NCBI RefSeq assembly: GCF_002959855.1
Contig: NZ_PPDB01000003.1
Coordinates: 434,001-498,000, forward strand
Reading direction: 5' to 3'
DNA: 64,000 bases
DNA from: Veillonella denticariosi JCM 15641
GTDB taxonomy: Bacteria > Bacillota > Negativicutes > Veillonellales > Veillonellaceae
Shown here one piece after another: positions 18,960 through 27,515 of the stretch (position 1 is the stretch's first letter; each line of letters opens with the position of its first letter). Both the position numbers and the translations under genes were made by a program. The notes below the pieces were generated by a model that was given only the letters and a program-made list of their open reading frames with translations, ran no database searches and had not been told where the DNA came from.

Positions 18960-19236
18960 ACAAAGTTAGTAGCAAAAAAAATTGCTTGCTGAAAACGACT
19001 CAGTTCACCAAACGAATAACCTGCTAATTTCTATCTCTATTCTCTCAGAAAAAGCTTAATACGAAGAAGGGAATGTCCAGCTGAAAACGACTGCGCGCGA
19101 AGCAATACTCCTCCCCTAGGAAAAATGTTAATATGTAAAAATGGACTGTTCTAGGAAAACGACTTGGCGCTGCGAAGCAGGTGGCCTCCGGAGTCTTTCC
19201 TAAAACAGTCCATTTGCAAACCTATTAAATTTTTCC
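18960..19236. repeat. Array of inverted 3'-end copies beside the BFD gene
   Basis: Three segments ending in GAAAACGACT (about 18978, 19083 and 19155) each resemble the 3' end and 3' flank of the BFD gene read from the minus strand. The best copy, 19119-19158, matches 19236 down to 19196 and includes GGAAAAAT...TAAT, which is the gene's last codons and stop. The two upstream copies are decayed. The rest of the 18893-19224 gap shows nothing else. Confidence 0.6.
19138..19215 (-). terminator. BFD-gene terminator with conserved 37-nt apical core
   Basis: A 20-bp stem with one G-U (19138-19158 against 19196-19215) encloses ACGACTTGGCGC...GGTGGC...GGAGTC. On the minus strand it is followed by TTTTT and begins about 10 bp after the gene's stop. 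Confidence 0.8.
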
Positions 19237-19458
19237 GCTTTCCCGCATTTCCGCCAGCAGTTTCACAATCCGCGGTCCGCAGCCCTTGCCGCCGCATGCG
19301 CCGGTTCCTGCGCGCGTTGCTTCTTTCACTTCCGGAAATGTATGAGCACCATTCAAAATGGCTTCTTTAACCGTTTTACGCGTAATACTACGACATGTGC
19401 ACACCTTCGTGAGCTTGTCCAGAATTGCTTCCGGCACCGTATTTTCTTCAAAATTCAT
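19225..19458 (-). CDS. BFD-like (2Fe-2S)-binding protein
   Basis: 77 residues. CTCRSITRKTVKEAI and GACGGKGCGPRI place four cysteines (C-x-C and C-x4-C) in the pattern of the BFD [2Fe-2S] domain found in bacterioferritin-associated ferredoxin and as a module of larger oxidoreductases. It is a free-standing small protein and may pass electrons or sense iron or redox state. There is no partner next to it. Confidence 0.85.
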   Translation of the reverse strand: MNFEENTVPEAILDKLTKVCTCRSITRKTVKEAILNGAHTFPEVKEATRAGTGACGGKGCGPRIVKLLAEMRESGKI

Positions 19459-19577
19459 ATGATTCCTCGTCTATTCACTTGAATACTTTCATTAACTATA
19501 TCGAAATTTTACAATTTCTACAATCAGTATATCACAACTTTCAAACTATATCGATAGTTTTTAATATATCTAATGAA

Positions 19578-19635
19578 AAATACCTCTTGTGAAAGCTGAT
19601 GTAACTGAGTTTTTCTGCTTTCACAAGAGGTATTT
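19578..19635. terminator. Bidirectional terminator built around GTGAAAG motifs
   Basis: A perfect 19-bp stem (19578-19596 against 19617-19635) whose arms contain CTTGTGAAAGC and its complement. It lies after the M50 protease gene and before the BFD gene, both on the minus strand. Confidence 0.8.
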
Positions 19636-19656
19636 ACAGATCAATAGCATATAAAG

Positions 19657-20289
19657 TTATAAAATAAAACCCACTATACGCACAAAGAGTTGAAAAATGG
19701 TTTGTTGTAAAGGGATAAAAATCGCCCTTGCAATAGGACTGTTCAAGAATAAAACCAACAGAACCAGCCACACCATATTAAATTGGTAAATATTGAACTT
19801 CCATTCCCACGGCAATAAATTCGTGATGATATGACTGCCGTCGAGCGGCGGAATAGGCATCATGTTGAGTATAGCAAAGTTAATATTATACAGAACAATG
19901 AGCATTAATACGAGTTCTAACGACTGATTCTCAAGTAAACCATATTTATCGAGAATCCCCATAACAAGATAACCTATGAACGCCATGATAAGATTTGCCA
20001 CCGGCCCTGCAATGGACACAAGGGTATCATCGGTACGCGGATCATTAAAGTTCATCGGATTAATCTGGACCGGCTTTGCCCAACCGAACCCGGCGATAAG
20101 TAATGCCAATGATCCTATCAAATCAAGATGGACTATAGGGTTTAGCGTCAATCGCCCCATGGCGCGTGGCGTAGGGTCCCCTAACATATCAGCTACCTTG
20201 GCGTGTGCATACTCATGCCCCGCAGCAGCAATAATCAGCGCCGGTATGGCCGCAAGAATCATTTCCAGACTAAAACCAGATAATAACAT
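19657..20289 (-). CDS. Site-2 protease family membrane protein (M50)
   Basis: 210 residues from the ATG at 20289, just after AAAGGAG. A longer reading overlaps the upstream gene. The zinc motif HEYAH is in the first membrane segment, and NMMPIPPLDGSHI supplies the second motif (the third zinc ligand is Asp in PPLDG). Family members cleave substrates inside the membrane. This short form lacks PDZ and other regulatory domains. It starts 10 bp after the carboxymuconolactone decarboxylase-like gene and is probably co-transcribed with it. Confidence 0.88.
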   Translation of the reverse strand: MLLSGFSLEMILAAIPALIIAAAGHEYAHAKVADMLGDPTPRAMGRLTLNPIVHLDLIGSLALLIAGFGWAKPVQINPMNFNDPRTDDTLVSIAGPVANLIMAFIGYLVMGILDKYGLLENQSLELVLMLIVLYNINFAILNMMPIPPLDGSHIITNLLPWEWKFNIYQFNMVWLVLLVLFLNSPIARAIFIPLQQTIFQLFVRIVGFIL

Positions 20290-20299
20290 AAAATCTCCT

Positions 20300-21070
20300 T
20301 TATTGTTTCGCCTCCCATGCGGTAGCGCTTTCCTGGATGCAGCGCAACGCATTGAGCGTGCGAGGATAACCGATATACGGCACGCACTGGGATGCGATAT
20401 TAATCAAATACTGTTTACTGTTGCCTACATTCAAATTACCTTGTATGTGGGCTTTGAGCTGCACTTCGCAGCCTCCCTGCGCGGAGAGGAAACAGAACGT
20501 AATCATCTCACGATGGGCTACACTGAGGCCTTTACGAGTGTAATAATCGCCGAACATATTCGCCAACCACTTGTTGATATGTCGAATTTCTTCAGGGCCT
20601 TCCTGGTGGAGATTACGCACGCTTTCACCGAAAATTTCCACCTGTTTTTCAATGCCCTTTGCAAGACGAGAACCACGGGTAACGGTACTGCGTTCAGGAT
20701 TCCGAATCGTTTCACCGCGGTAATCAAAAATCTTATTCGTCACCTTGAAAAACGGACGTACGCGACCGATACCGAGGTACGGCACCGCCTGATAAATGAG
20801 CTCCACCACTTCGTCTGGAATGAGTCCGAAGTTAAGTGCCGCAGGCAACATCAACGCATATTCATCTACGGCCTGGGCCCCTACCAATGTGGCGAGAATC
20901 GCCAAAAAGCGGTCCTTCGACGGTACATTGCGGTCCTCTTCGGTGATAACCTCATCGAAGGCAAAATTATCAAATAATACTTCAAATTCCGGATCAATAT
21001 AACCGGCCGGGGCCGCAATATCAGGAAACATGCGCTCTGTATAGGCTTGAGCGAATTCAGATTTAGACAT
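20300..21070 (-). CDS. Carboxymuconolactone decarboxylase (AhpD-like) family protein
   Basis: 256 residues from the ATG at 21070, with GGAGG upstream. Two related all-helical halves are visible: KDRFLAILATLVGAQAVDEY with PDEVVELIYQAVPYLGIGR, and HREMITFCFLSAQGGCEVQLKAH with SKQYLINIASQCVPYIGYPR. The family includes decarboxylases and peroxidase partners. This protein has only one Cys-x6-His in its second half, so the AhpD catalytic pair is not evident. Exact function is unknown. Confidence 0.8.
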   Translation of the reverse strand: MSKSEFAQAYTERMFPDIAAPAGYIDPEFEVLFDNFAFDEVITEEDRNVPSKDRFLAILATLVGAQAVDEYALMLPAALNFGLIPDEVVELIYQAVPYLGIGRVRPFFKVTNKIFDYRGETIRNPERSTVTRGSRLAKGIEKQVEIFGESVRNLHQEGPEEIRHINKWLANMFGDYYTRKGLSVAHREMITFCFLSAQGGCEVQLKAHIQGNLNVGNSKQYLINIASQCVPYIGYPRTLNALRCIQESATAWEAKQ

Positions 21071-21217
21071 AGAATAACCTCCATTCACAATGGATACATA
21101 TCACCACCGTAACGATAACCAATACAGTTCAATACCGAAAGAAAAGACGTTAATATTTCATATATTTTATCATTAAAATATACACATGAAAAGTAATAAA
21201 AGGTCTATAAATAAAAA

Positions 21218-21246
21218 TGGTGAAAGCCCGATTAGGACTTTCACCA
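21218..21246 (-). terminator. Terminator made of an inverted GTGAAAG pair
   Basis: TGGTGAAAG (21218-21226) pairs with CTTTCACCA (21238-21246). On the minus strand it is followed by TTTTTATTT, 39 bp after the stop of the small secreted protein gene. Confidence 0.8.
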
Positions 21247-21284
21247 GCAATAGTTATGTAGTTATTACGGCAAAATGCCCTTAA

Positions 21285-21683
21285 TTATAAAGCAGGGAAT
21301 TCAAAATTAGTGCCGTAAACTTGTTTCCAGGTAGCCAAGAACATATTGTATTCATTTGTACCCGGATTGATTTGGTAAACCTGTCCGTCCGGAGCATAGC
21401 GATATACGGTACGAAGGCTTGGATGAACGATGTATTTGAACAACGATGCTTCACCATATTGGTTATTATGCATATTTACAACATTAATACCGAATACATA
21501 GTTACGACTGCCGTCGATACCTTTAAACTGCGATGCTTTATCAAAGTAATATGTTTCCGTACCATTAGCACTATTTGGAACTTCAGGATAATTATCCAAC
21601 CCGTTCCAGTTTGCCGCATTTGCTACACCGCCGACCAATAATGTACCGGCTAAAACGAATGCACCTAATAAGTTTTTATTCAT
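21285..21683 (-). CDS. Small secreted protein, family A
   Basis: 132 residues with a clear signal peptide (MNKNLLGAFVLAGTLLVGG, cleavage after VANA). The mature part begins ANWNGLDNYPEV and ends PGTNEYNMFLATWKQVYG. It resembles the small secreted proteins at 33073 and 36758 in having a W after the cleavage site, a (Y/W)xxDxxS segment and a C-terminal PGT...W block, but more weakly. Probably periplasmic or surface. Function unknown. Confidence 0.75.
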   Translation of the reverse strand: MNKNLLGAFVLAGTLLVGGVANAANWNGLDNYPEVPNSANGTETYYFDKASQFKGIDGSRNYVFGINVVNMHNNQYGEASLFKYIVHPSLRTVYRYAPDGQVYQINPGTNEYNMFLATWKQVYGTNFEFPAL

Positions 21684-21793
21684 AATGCTCTCCTTCTGCC
21701 CACAGGCATATCAACTAATCGGCCTGTTTTCATAAGGCCTTAGCGCTGTACGCTACATACAGTATACCATATTTATGAAAGAAGAAATGAAAT

Positions 21794-22312
21794 TCAGCCC
21801 TTCAAGCGATTACCGGTTCCTTCATTCGCTTTATCGATGGCATCTAATAAACGATTTAATAAACCGCGTAATTGGCGAGCTTCCTCTACATCAAAAATAT
21901 GACCTGAAGCCTCCGCCAATCTCTGAGGTACATGGATGGCACTTTCGCGTAATTTTTTACCGGAATCGGTAAGAATTACCATAACAACGCGTTCGTCCTG
22001 ACGGCTGCGCTTACGTTTCAAGAAATTCTTAGCTTCCAATTTTTTTAGTAACGGTGTCAGCGTACCGGAATCAAGGCGCAAGACTTTACCTAATTCCTTA
22101 ACGGATAACTCCCCATACTGCCATAAAGCCATCATTACGATGTACTGAGTATATGTCAAATTCAACGGATCCAAATGTAAGCGATATGCGTTAACAATTT
22201 CCTTCGCCACTACATAAAGAGGGAAACTGATCTGATTTTCTAGTCGTAAGAAGTCATCCGCAGGGATATCTTCAACGTGTTCGTATCCTTCAAGTGTTCC
22301 AATTTCTGCCAT
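21794..22312 (-). CDS. MarR-family regulator, OhrR-like but without the sensing Cys
   Basis: 172 residues. LENQISFPLYVVAKEI, YTQYIVMMALWQYGELSVKEL, LRLDSGTLTPLLKKLE and DERVVMVILT are the OhrR/MarR winged-helix blocks. In OhrR the peroxide-sensing Cys lies in ENQLCFALY. Here that position is Ser (ENQISFPLY), so a one-Cys peroxide switch is not possible at this site. An OhrR-box-like operator lies just upstream and suggests self-regulation. No ohr gene is adjacent. Confidence 0.88.
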   Translation of the reverse strand: MAEIGTLEGYEHVEDIPADDFLRLENQISFPLYVVAKEIVNAYRLHLDPLNLTYTQYIVMMALWQYGELSVKELGKVLRLDSGTLTPLLKKLEAKNFLKRKRSRQDERVVMVILTDSGKKLRESAIHVPQRLAEASGHIFDVEEARQLRGLLNRLLDAIDKANEGTGNRLKG

Positions 22313-22339
22313 CTTCTACCTCCATGTGCACACAATCTC

Positions 22340-22354
22340 TACAAACTAATTGTA
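22340..22354. promoter_or_regulatory. OhrR-box-like operator upstream of the MarR gene
   Basis: TACAAACTAATTGTA is close to the TACAATT-AATTGTA box bound by OhrR-type MarR proteins. It lies about 30 bp before the gene's start. Confidence 0.55.
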
Positions 22355-22477
22355 CACAATATGACGGCAAGCAGTCAACTTGAAAAGCAGTAATTTGAGC
22401 ACTTTTTTTAGATTTGTCAATTAATTTATATATTTTTTCTGATTAATTAATAATCCACATGTCGATAAAGCTAGTAC

Positions 22478-24412
22478 TTAATTAGATTCCAACACCTTAT
22501 TACGCGCAGCTTTCACGAGGACAAAGTCGTCGTCCGGAACGCTCGATTTATAAGCCCAGCTAAGCAATAGCGCAGAATTCGCCACTACGAGCAAACTGCC
22601 GCCGTTATGAATGAGCGCGCCCCACACGGGAGACAATGTGCCCATCATCGCCAGGATAATCGCTACAAAGTTCAGAATCAAGGAGAAGGACAGATTGATT
22701 TTAATTGTAGACATCATGCGTTTAGATAATGCCACGAGGTGAGGCAATTCCCTGATGTTATCGTTAACAAGAACGATGTCCGCCGCCTCAACGGCGATAT
22801 CACTGCCGATGCCGCCCATGGCGATGCCTACATCGGATTTTTTAAGGGCCGGCGCATCATTGACACCGTCCCCCACCATGGCCACGATGTTCCCCTCCCG
22901 TTGTAATTGAGCCACCGTATCCATTTTATCCTCCGGCAAGCAGTCGGCGATTACACGGGATACATTGAGTCGTTTAGCGATCGTTTTTGCCGTCGCCACA
23001 TGATCACCGGTCAACAGGACCGGCATCACATCGAGTTCATGCAGGGACTCAACAACAGAGCGGCTTTCACGGCGGACGCGATCAGCTAACGCCACATAAC
23101 CTGCCAAAGCACCGTCGATAGCTACATACACGATGGATGCGCCGCGATGTAAATGCTCACGAACGGCATTTTTCACGGAATCCGCAATCGAAATATCGGC
23201 CAATGTCATCATCGCCTCGTTTCCGGCTAAAACGGATTGAGCTTGTACACTTGCTTCTAAACCTTTGCCTGGAATCACGCGGAAAGAATCTACCGCATCA
23301 AAGCGTTCACCATAGCGGGACGTGAAGCCGGACACGATGGCCTTGCCCAAAGGATGCTCGGATTTCCGCTCGACAGACGCCACCAGGCGGTACAGTTCGG
23401 TATCAGATATATCGCTGACGGTTTCAACGGCAATGACCTCCGGCGTACCGTTCGTCAAAGTCCCCGTCTTATCAAAGGTCATCGTATTTACCTTCGCCAG
23501 CCGCTCCATAATGCTGCCGCGACGCACGAGAAAGCCGCGTTGGCTGGCATTCGAGATGGCCGCCATAATCGCCGCCGGCGTCGCCAACACGAGGGCACAA
23601 GGGCAGAACACGACGAGAATTGTTACGGCGCGGATGATTTCGCCGGCCACAGCATACGTGCCGGCCGCCGCCAAGAGAGCAATCACCACAATCCATGTCG
23701 CCCAGCGGTCCGCAATGCTCACGATTTTCGCATTTCCCGGATCCGTAGACTTCACGAGCTTAATCATCCGTTGAATCGAACTGTCCTCGCCCTCTTTCGT
23801 AGCCGTCATATCAAAGGCGCCGAACTGATTCACCGTACCGGAGAAGACTTCGTCACCAACGGTCTTGTCCACCGGCATGGATTCGCCGGTCATAACGGAT
23901 TGGTCGATAGCCGTATCACCGGTCACAATGGTGCCGTCTACAGGAATGACCTCGCCGGGCAACACGCGCACCACATCGCCTACGCTCACGATATCCGCAG
24001 GCATCACCTCTTCCTTACCGTTGCGGACAATACGCGCCGTCGTCGGCGTCAATTTTACGAGCCGTTCAATGCCCGCCTGCGCCTTGGAGACGGTAAACTC
24101 TTCTAGCATCGCCCCCAATTGCATGATGAAAGCGATCTCTGCCGCCGCAAATACTTCTCCGACCGCTACAGCCGCGATAAGCGCCAAGGATACGAGTAAA
24201 TCCGCTTTCACATCGAAATCCTCATACATAGCCACCGCAGCGCCCCACACGATAGGTGCCCCGCAAAGGACAATGGTAAACCATGCCCAGTCGAACGGCA
24301 CGCCCAACCGGATGCCCAATAAACTAAATACAACGCCGATTCCGCCGGCCACTAATGTGATCTTTTCGCGATTCAAATCGAACCACTCCGCTAATTTGCT
24401 CCACCGATTCAT
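22478..24412 (-). CDS. Heavy-metal P1B-type ATPase
   Basis: 644 residues from the ATG at 24412, which follows AGGAGG. The actuator domain (DKTVGDEVFSGTVNQFG), the membrane metal motif CPC (about 270-272), DKTGTLTNG (phosphorylated Asp, about 312), SEHPLGKAI and GDGVNDAPALKKSD are all present. It has no N-terminal metal-binding domain. The last membrane segment, HNGGSLLVVANSALLL, resembles the Zn/Cd/Co branch more than the Cu branch. It would export a metal from the cytosol. Two CsoR-like boxes lie upstream. Confidence 0.92.
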   Translation of the reverse strand: MNRWSKLAEWFDLNREKITLVAGGIGVVFSLLGIRLGVPFDWAWFTIVLCGAPIVWGAAVAMYEDFDVKADLLVSLALIAAVAVGEVFAAAEIAFIMQLGAMLEEFTVSKAQAGIERLVKLTPTTARIVRNGKEEVMPADIVSVGDVVRVLPGEVIPVDGTIVTGDTAIDQSVMTGESMPVDKTVGDEVFSGTVNQFGAFDMTATKEGEDSSIQRMIKLVKSTDPGNAKIVSIADRWATWIVVIALLAAAGTYAVAGEIIRAVTILVVFCPCALVLATPAAIMAAISNASQRGFLVRRGSIMERLAKVNTMTFDKTGTLTNGTPEVIAVETVSDISDTELYRLVASVERKSEHPLGKAIVSGFTSRYGERFDAVDSFRVIPGKGLEASVQAQSVLAGNEAMMTLADISIADSVKNAVREHLHRGASIVYVAIDGALAGYVALADRVRRESRSVVESLHELDVMPVLLTGDHVATAKTIAKRLNVSRVIADCLPEDKMDTVAQLQREGNIVAMVGDGVNDAPALKKSDVGIAMGGIGSDIAVEAADIVLVNDNIRELPHLVALSKRMMSTIKINLSFSLILNFVAIILAMMGTLSPVWGALIHNGGSLLVVANSALLLSWAYKSSVPDDDFVLVKAARNKVLESN

Positions 24413-24543
24413 AATTACCTCCTGTGAAAGCTGACTATCATTGATATGTACACATTTACCGTGGTATACGTACATGCGTCCATGTATATAACCCTGTTTG
24501 TAAACAGTTTCACTGATCCGTAAATCTATTTACATATGTCTCT

Positions 24544-24563
24544 ATATACCCCCATGGGTATAT
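24544..24563. promoter_or_regulatory. CsoR/RcnR-like operator 1
   Basis: ATATACCCCCATGGGTATAT is a near-perfect palindrome with the ATACCCC...GGGTAT form bound by CsoR/RcnR/DUF156 metal sensors, about 130 bp upstream of the P1B-ATPase start. The sensor is not encoded in the window. Confidence 0.6.
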
Positions 24564-24576
24564 CTTATGATTATGT

Positions 24577-24594
24577 TATACCCCTATGGGTATA
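24577..24594. promoter_or_regulatory. CsoR/RcnR-like operator 2
   Basis: TATACCCCTATGGGTATA is a second copy, spaced about 34 bp centre to centre from the first. The remaining 24595-24875 stretch up to the GlpT-like gene is AT-rich and shows nothing else that I can call. Confidence 0.6.
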
Positions 24595-24875
24595 TTCGTG
24601 TCAATAACAAAATATGTACAGATATTCATGTATGTTCACAAAACCATATAATTACTGCTTTGTTACAATGCATGCCATTTTTATAACTGTACATTACACA
24701 AATACATGAACGGTTATTCATATAACAAACATATGGATATCGCTGTATCTATGCAAAAATGCCAACTGATACAACCTTTAATAACTATTTATCATAATTA
24801 AAAATTAAATATAGTCGACGTAATACCCTACATGGTATTATTACAAAAGACATGTTGTAGAAAGGATGTGTGACG

Positions 24876-26198
24876 ATGTCGATTTTTTCTCCCGCTCCTC
24901 ATATCGAACGTTTACCTGAGGCGCAAATTGATTCCACCTACAAACGACTTCGCAAAGAGGTCTTTGCCGGTACATTTATCGGGTATGCTACATTCTACCT
25001 GATTCGACAAAACTTCAGCCTTGCTGTGCCGTACATGATTGCCGAGTACGGTTACGCCAAAGCGGATCTCGGTGTTGTTATGACCGTCTTATCCGTAGCT
25101 TACGGTGTCAGTAAGTTTGTCATGGGTAATGCGTCTGACCGCTCTAACCCGAAGTATTTTTCAACGGTAGGTCTATTGCTGAGTGCATTAGTAATGCTAT
25201 TATTCGGTACCTTGCCGGGCGTTATGAGCAGCATTCCTATCATGTGTGTTCTCGCTTTCCTAAATGGCTGGTTCCAAGGCATGGGGTATCCTCCATATGC
25301 GAAAAATATGGTTACTTGGTTCTCCCGCTCCGAACGCGGCGTGTGGTGGTCCTGGTGGAACGTATCGCACAATCTCGGGGGCGGTATCATTGCACCTCTT
25401 GCCACATTGGGTATCTATCTGTTCGGCACATGGCATAGTATTTTCTTCTTCCCTGCTATTATTGCTATCATACTTGCGATTCTCACCTTTGTTTTGCTGA
25501 AAGATACCCCTCAATCCTGCGGTCTGCCGCCTATTGAGGAATACAAACACGAACCGGTTACCCACACTCATAAAGAGGACCATACAAAAAGCACGTTTAA
25601 GGAAATTTTCTTTAAATATATTCTGCACAACAAATACTTATGGTACCTTGCTATTGCGAATATTTTCGTATACTTCATCCGCTACGGTGTAGTCAGCTGG
25701 GCTCCTACCTATTTAACTGCCGTGAAAGGCTTTACAAAGGAAGGTTCCCGTTGGGCCTACTTCCTCTATGAATGGGCCGGTATTCCGGGCATGCTCGTCA
25801 GCGGTTACCTGAGCGACCGTGTATTCCGCGGCCGTCGTGCTCCGGCTACGATCTGCTTTATGATTCTTGTTATCGTTGCCATTCTCGTATACTGGTTCAA
25901 TCCGGCCGGTAATATCTTCATCGATAACTTGGCGCTCATCGCGATCGGCTTCCTTATCTACGGTCCGGTTATGATGATCGGCCTCCAGGCAGCCGACATG
26001 GTGCCACGCGAAGCAACGGGCGGCGCTACAGGCCTTACAGGTTTGCTTGGTTACCTCATCGGTTCCGCCGGTGCAGGCGCCTTCATGGGCCTCATGGTTG
26101 ACCTCTATGGTTGGGACGGTGGATTTGTAGCACTCGTAAGTGCTTGTATCCTCTCCATCGTATTCTTGCTTCTTACCCTTGGTGATAAAAGACAATAG
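24876..26198 (+). CDS. GlpT/UhpT-like organophosphate:phosphate antiporter (MFS, OPA family)
   Basis: 440 residues from the ATG at 24876, ten bases after AAAGG. A GTG six bases earlier is too close. It has twelve predicted membrane segments. FYLIRQNFSLAVPYMIAEYG, YGVSKFVMGNASDR, NGWFQGMGYPP and WNVSHNLGGG are hallmark OPA blocks shared by GlpT and UhpT. It likely imports glycerol-3-phosphate or a hexose phosphate in exchange for phosphate. No glycerol or sugar-phosphate gene adjoins it. Confidence 0.88.
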   Translation: MSIFSPAPHIERLPEAQIDSTYKRLRKEVFAGTFIGYATFYLIRQNFSLAVPYMIAEYGYAKADLGVVMTVLSVAYGVSKFVMGNASDRSNPKYFSTVGLLLSALVMLLFGTLPGVMSSIPIMCVLAFLNGWFQGMGYPPYAKNMVTWFSRSERGVWWSWWNVSHNLGGGIIAPLATLGIYLFGTWHSIFFFPAIIAIILAILTFVLLKDTPQSCGLPPIEEYKHEPVTHTHKEDHTKSTFKEIFFKYILHNKYLWYLAIANIFVYFIRYGVVSWAPTYLTAVKGFTKEGSRWAYFLYEWAGIPGMLVSGYLSDRVFRGRRAPATICFMILVIVAILVYWFNPAGNIFIDNLALIAIGFLIYGPVMMIGLQAADMVPREATGGATGLTGLLGYLIGSAGAGAFMGLMVDLYGWDGGFVALVSACILSIVFLLLTLGDKRQ

Positions 26199-26257
26199 TA
26201 TAGATTACGGATCATAGACCATATACCATACCAATTACACTAACGATACTTTCACAC

Positions 26258-26305
26258 AAAAAGGACTCCAAGACAGCTTTATCGAGCTGTTTTAGAGTCC
26301 TTTTT
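26258..26305 (+). terminator. Terminator after the GlpT-like gene
   Basis: AAAAAGGACTC pairs with GAGTCCTTTTT and encloses a second helix, ACAGCT/AGCTGT. It ends in a T run 60 bp after the stop codon. Confidence 0.85.
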
Positions 26306-26354
26306 ATTAGTAATTCCGAGCTTATTAGATAAAAATTTATAAAACAAAACGTAT

Positions 26355-26449
26355 GGCAAATTTACGCCGTTGCAAATTTATATCGTTGCAAATTTATATC
26401 GTTGCAAATTTACGCCGTTGTAAATTTATGTCGTTACAACTTATGACGA
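26355..26449. repeat. Six tandem 16-bp repeats
   Basis: Units of GTTGCAAATTTAYRYC follow one another without spacers (GGCAAATTTACGCC, then GTTGCAAATTTATATC twice, then three diverging copies). The array ends 12 bp before the stop of the membrane-only ATPase relative. It could be a variable-number repeat or a set of iteron-like binding sites. Confidence 0.7.
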
Positions 26450-26461
26450 TAGTCAATCTAT

Positions 26462-27235
26462 TTATGCCACACATAAATATCCATCCAGTACTTTCAGATT
26501 ATACACGAGACCAAGTCGTGCGAGCCCATGTAAAACGACAGCCATCACGGGTCCGATGAGGCCGAATACGCCGGCTCCGATGATTGCTATGTGGAATACT
26601 ACGGATAGGATGAGCATACATAAATGGATTTGTTTGGCCCCCTTTGAAAGCGGCGCCGTCGGAGAGCTTTCATCAACAAGGGAGCCCATCATAAGAGACA
26701 CGAGGATCAGTTCCAACGAACACGGACAGAGTACCAGTAGCAACGTAACGGTATACATAAAATCGCGTGTTAATGCAAAAGCGCCCATGGAAAGCAGCAT
26801 TACCGCCACAACGATGACCGACGAATATCGGTTAAGCCCTTGTCTAATCGCCACCAGCGGTGCCGGCATAACGGGCAGCATATCATCATCGAGTGTATAG
26901 TGGGCCTCATCCGTAATTAGTTGTTCCAGGAAGAAACCGGCCTGCACGACAAGACCCACATAAGCGGCCGTGTGATAATCACCGATAGCAATGAGCGCCA
27001 ACATGGCTACGACGATAAGGAAATTCGCATGAATTTCCAAATTATCCCATATGCTTTGCACGCTATTGATCAACAGCGGTAAACCGCAAATAAGGACGGT
27101 CACCCATGCCAGATCAATAATCGGGCTCATGCGCTCCGTAATTATATCCAACATTATGAATACTGCACCAAGGGCCAATATGCTCCCCTGTGTGCGTAAT
27201 GACCAGTGCGCTGATAACGCTTTTAGTATTTTCAT
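26462..27235 (-). CDS. Membrane-only relative of a P1B-ATPase (no A, P or N domains)
   Basis: 257 residues from the ATG at 27235, after GAGAGG. It aligns with the membrane part of the P1B-ATPase at 22478: LAWVTVLICGLPLLI with ANFLIVVAMLALIAIGDY matches FDWAWFTIVLCGAPI with ADLLVSLALIAAVAVGEV. It also keeps the metal-site helix LLVLCPCSLEL (CPC near 166) and a last helix HGLARLGLVYN. The actuator, phosphorylation (DKTGT) and nucleotide domains are all absent. The frame is open and the start is good, so it may be a working membrane protein rather than debris. A CsoR-like box lies upstream, as for the full ATPase. Confidence 0.75.
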   Translation of the reverse strand: MKILKALSAHWSLRTQGSILALGAVFIMLDIITERMSPIIDLAWVTVLICGLPLLINSVQSIWDNLEIHANFLIVVAMLALIAIGDYHTAAYVGLVVQAGFFLEQLITDEAHYTLDDDMLPVMPAPLVAIRQGLNRYSSVIVVAVMLLSMGAFALTRDFMYTVTLLLVLCPCSLELILVSLMMGSLVDESSPTAPLSKGAKQIHLCMLILSVVFHIAIIGAGVFGLIGPVMAVVLHGLARLGLVYNLKVLDGYLCVA

Positions 27236-27429
27236 AAAGACCTCTCTATGAATAGATACCGGCCACACTTAAGCCGGAAATTCACATATACTTTGAAATA
27301 GATGCTTCTAACAATTTGTTTTTAAATAGTGGTTTTAAACTGACTAATCATTTACCTTTGAAGTAGTTAACAATTTACATTCTACGTAATTAGCCATTCA
27401 CCTTCTAAGTAATCAGCTATTCGCCAACG

Positions 27430-27445
27430 TACCCATAGGGGTATA
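27430..27445. promoter_or_regulatory. CsoR/RcnR-like operator 3
   Basis: TACCCATAGGGGTATA is the reverse complement of operator 2's core and lies about 195 bp upstream of the membrane-only ATPase relative. Confidence 0.55.
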
Positions 27446-27515
27446 TCTACTGTGAATATTATACAAAATATCTCCATGAATGACAATACCTATCAAAATA
27501 TAACCCCTAAAGCAA

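Noticed and set aside
26353-26559. 68-codon open frame over the 16-bp repeats
   Set aside because: The coding look comes from the repeat period. It overlaps the end of the membrane-only ATPase gene.
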